64,000 bases of DNA, taken from Serinicoccus profundi. Its GTDB lineage: Bacteria > Actinomycetota > Actinomycetes > Actinomycetales > Dermatophilaceae. Positions 62,044-64,000 of the stretch are shown in pieces. The first letter of the stretch is position 1; the number at the start of each line of letters is the position of its first letter. The stretch lies in NCBI RefSeq assembly GCF_008001015.1, contig NZ_CP042862.1, forward strand, positions 1,612,001 to 1,676,000, given 5' to 3'. Below the pieces are notes generated by a model that had not been told where the DNA came from, did not search any database, and saw nothing but the letters and a program-made list of their open reading frames with translations. The position numbers and the translations under genes were made by a program.

Positions 62044-62652
62044 ATGACCAGTGCGCCCCTGCGCACCACCCACCCCGTCGAGGTCAGCGCCGCCGAGCTG
62101 CAGGAGTGGCTCGCCGGTGACTCGGCCCCGCGCGTCCTCGACGTGCGCACGCCCGGCGAGTTCGCCGCCGGGCACGTTCCGGGCTCCTACAACATCCCGC
62201 TCGCGACGCTCACCGAGCACGCGCGGTCCGTCGCCGACCACCTCGACGACCACGACGCCGTCGTCCTCATCTGCCGGTCCGGCGCCCGGGCCAGCGCCGC
62301 CGGGCAGGCGCTGGCCCGCACCGGCACCGAGGGTATGCACGTGCTCACCGGCGGGATGCAGTCCTGGACCGCCTCCGGAGGGGAGGTGCGGGAGACTTCC
62401 GGCCCGTGGGATCTCGAGCGTCAGGTGCGGCTCGTCGCCGGCAGCATCGTCCTGGGCTCGGTGCTGACCAGCACGCTCGTGCCGCAGGCCAAGTGGGTGG
62501 CTGCCGGGATCGGCGGCGGGCTGACCTTCGCCGCGGTGAGCAACACCTGCGCGATGGGCGCAGGGCTGATGCGGATGCCGTGGAACCGAGGTGGTCGTCG
62601 ACAGCTGGAGAGTGCCCTGGCAGGTCTGTCCTCGCGAGGTCAGAACGCCTGA
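62044..62652 (+). CDS. Rhodanese with membrane anchor domain
   Basis: A 202-residue protein: a rhodanese domain (RVLDVRTPGEFAAGHVPGSYN, active Cys in VLICRSGARASAAG near residue 78) followed by a DUF2892-like segment with two short hydrophobic helices (LVAGSIVLGSVLTSTLV, VAAGIGGGLTFAAVSNTCAMG). GAGGAG lies before the ATG. It is co-directional with the dioxygenase and 53 bp behind it, so it belongs to the same sulfide/persulfide unit. Confidence 0.88.
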   Translation: MTSAPLRTTHPVEVSAAELQEWLAGDSAPRVLDVRTPGEFAAGHVPGSYNIPLATLTEHARSVADHLDDHDAVVLICRSGARASAAGQALARTGTEGMHVLTGGMQSWTASGGEVRETSGPWDLERQVRLVAGSIVLGSVLTSTLVPQAKWVAAGIGGGLTFAAVSNTCAMGAGLMRMPWNRGGRRQLESALAGLSSRGQNA

Positions 62653-62662
62653 CGGCTGAGCG

Positions 62663-62989
62663 TCAGCCGCGCTCCCAGGTGAGGCTGTCGGCGCCGTCGC
62701 CGAGCTCGCTGGCGACCTCGCCCTCGATGTAGTCGCGCCGCTCCGTGGTGGGTGCGTCGACCTCGAAGAGCAGGCCGGCGGGTTCTGCGTCGCCCTCACG
62801 CACGGTGATCCGGACCTGTCCGCCGTCGCGGAACGGGACGGTGTAGCCGTCCTGCTCGCGCAGGGAGCCGCGGTGCAGCTGCGAGCGCTCCATGTAGTCC
62901 TCGAGCCGGTCGTTCGGCTGCTCGACCGGGAGGAAGGCCGTGCTGCGCTCGTGGCCTGAGTGGGACACGGCCTCGAAGGTGTTGGGCAT
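62663..62989 (-). CDS. Hypothetical protein
   Basis: A 108-residue, acidic, soluble protein with no domain that I recognise. HSGHERSTAFLPVEQPNDRLEDYMERSQLHRGSLREQDGY is the part most likely to be conserved, followed by three short strands (VPFRDGGQVRITVREGD, AGLLFEVDAPTTERRDYIEGE). The ATG at 62989 has GAGGAAG upstream and replaces a longer ATG start at 63037. It converges on the rhodanese gene. Confidence 0.55.
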   Translation of the reverse strand: MPNTFEAVSHSGHERSTAFLPVEQPNDRLEDYMERSQLHRGSLREQDGYTVPFRDGGQVRITVREGDAEPAGLLFEVDAPTTERRDYIEGEVASELGDGADSLTWERG

Positions 62990-63094
62990 GGCTCTGGCAC
63001 TTCCTCGTCGTCGGGGATGTCGCGGAGCCTCCATCATGGCAGAGGTGCCCCTTCCTGACCCCGGCGACCCGCAGGGCCGCGCCCCGCATCCCGC

Positions 63095-64000
63095 TCAGCG
63101 GCGGCGGAGGAGCACCGCCACCTCGTGGTGGTCCGTCTGCGGGAACATGTCGAAGAGCCGGGCGGCGACCACCTGGTAGGCGGGCATCCGGGCGAGGTCT
63201 CGGGCCAGGCTCGCGGCGGAGCAGCTGGAGTAGACGACGTGGCTGATGCCCGAGGTGTCCAGCCAGCCGGCGAGTTCCTCACCGATGCCGCGCCGCGGCG
63301 GGTTCACCACCGCGAGATCGGGTCGGGCCCGCGGATCGCTCGTCAGGGCATACCGGGTGGCGTCCGCGGCGACGAAGGACAGACCCGCCGCGTGCTCGAC
63401 CGGTAGCTCGGCCCGGGTGCGCAGCGCGCTGCGGATCGCCTCGTCGGACACCTCCACGCCGGTCACCGCCCGTCCGGGGGCGGCCAGGTGCAGGGCGAAG
63501 CCCCCGACACCGCAGTAGAGGTCCCAGACGGCGGTCGGCCCGATCTCCCGCACCCACTCGGTGACCTGGCGGTAGAGCTCGGTCGCCACCGGCGTGTTGG
63601 TCTGGAAGAAGCTGCGTCGGCCCAGGTGCAGACGCAGCGTCCCCACCGCCATGGACAGCGTGGACTCCTCGGTGAGCAGCTCCTCCTGCGACCCCTCGAG
63701 CCGGGCGGTGTGCTCGGGGTGGAGGTTGAGGCTCGCGACGGTGAGGCGTGGGGTGTCGGCGCTGTCGCACAGGGTGGTGAGGAGGTCCTCCACACGGCGA
63801 CGCTGTCCAGGGGAGCGCAGCACGAACCGGGCCATGAGGTCGCCGTCCGGGGAGTGGGTGAGCAGCACGTGCTTGAGCTCGCCCTGCCGGGTCGGGACGT
63901 CGTAGGGCGTGAGGCCGGAGGTGGGCAACCGGTCGGCGAGGTCGAGCACGGCCCGGTGCAGACCGGGTTCGTAGAGGCCGCAGTGGCGCAGGTCTACGCC
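63095..64000 (-). CDS. rlmC: 23S rRNA (uracil-5-)-methyltransferase, 5' end outside window
   Basis: The frame is open to the window edge; the first visible residues (LRHCGLYEPGLHRAVLDLADRL) belong to the N-terminal region of RumB/RlmC proteins. The SAM-dependent domain is clear: FFQTNTPVATELY, VWDLYCGVGGFALHLA, VVNPPRRGIGEEL, and the catalytic Cys in HVVYSSCSAASLARDL. The iron-sulfur cysteines expected near the N-terminus are mostly outside the window. It methylates one uridine of 23S rRNA. Confidence 0.88.
   Translation of the reverse strand, partial: GVDLRHCGLYEPGLHRAVLDLADRLPTSGLTPYDVPTRQGELKHVLLTHSPDGDLMARFVLRSPGQRRRVEDLLTTLCDSADTPRLTVASLNLHPEHTARLEGSQEELLTEESTLSMAVGTLRLHLGRRSFFQTNTPVATELYRQVTEWVREIGPTAVWDLYCGVGGFALHLAAPGRAVTGVEVSDEAIRSALRTRAELPVEHAAGLSFVAADATRYALTSDPRARPDLAVVNPPRRGIGEELAGWLDTSGISHVVYSSCSAASLARDLARMPAYQVVAARLFDMFPQTDHHEVAVLLRRR

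Overview
The window is high-GC DNA (roughly 70 percent or more G+C) from an actinobacterium. Two conserved actinobacterial blocks support this: xerD-parA-scpA-scpB-rluB-cmk-der at 17-25.5 kb, and the block known from mycobacteria, CDP-alcohol phosphatidyltransferase-DUF881-sbp-DUF881-gcvH-garA-ftsR-nuclease-merR-gcvP, at 45-54 kb. Many genes carry a TANNNT-type -10 box only 6-7 bases before the start codon, which is the leaderless arrangement common in Actinobacteria. A Micrococcales (Intrasporangiaceae-like) host is my best guess, but that is inference.

Layout. 1-7.2 kb: DUF349 protein (3' end outside the window), a metallo-beta-lactamase-fold hydrolase, an IS4-family insertion sequence with perfect 18 bp ends, a (p)ppGpp synthetase, hisS and a cyclophilin lipoprotein. 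7.2-15.2 kb: a TrpR-like regulator followed by hisG-D-C-B-H-A-F-IE, a compact operon whose order and two fusions (hisNB, hisIE) match gammaproteobacteria rather than Actinobacteria. 15.2-17.1 kb: a small HTH protein with a Clp-N domain partner behind two identical palindromes, then a membrane protein. 17.2-25.5 kb: the chromosome segregation and ribosome block, with a sulfurtransferase and SufE inserted before der; der carries a one-base frameshift. 25.5-28 kb: tRNA-Pro and a scrambled segment (AraC remnant, a beta-propeller protein, a truncated choline sulfatase). 28-44.7 kb: a catabolic region with a BCCT transporter, a near-certain ectoine hydrolase (DoeA), an M20 deacylase, a class III aminotransferase, an aldehyde dehydrogenase, two EutA-like racemase-fold proteins, a FAD/Fe-S oxidase, a D-2-hydroxyacid dehydrogenase, an amidase and a DUF3830 protein, tied together by a FadR-type GntR regulator and four copies of the palindrome GATTGTNGACAATC. 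45.3-54.2 kb: the pgsA-like to gcvP block with a glycine riboswitch before gcvP. 54.3-60.3 kb: GCS2-family ligase, phosphoglycerate-mutase-like phosphatase, OsmC protein, DUF421 protein, tandem GNAT, alpha/beta hydrolase and YciO. 60.3-62.7 kb: a CstR-type persulfide sensor divergent from a persulfide dioxygenase-rhodanese and a second rhodanese. 62.7-64 kb: a small protein and rlmC (5' end outside the window).

The points most worth following up are: (1) a dispersed tandem repeat (20 bp core, 32 bp period) at three loci, one of them translated inside HisIE with the period changed to 33 bp; (2) the ectoine region and its inferred GntR regulon; (3) the gammaproteobacterial-style his operon; (4) a strong excess of GTATGC over GTACGC in the resident DNA that is absent from the insertion sequence and the scrambled segment.
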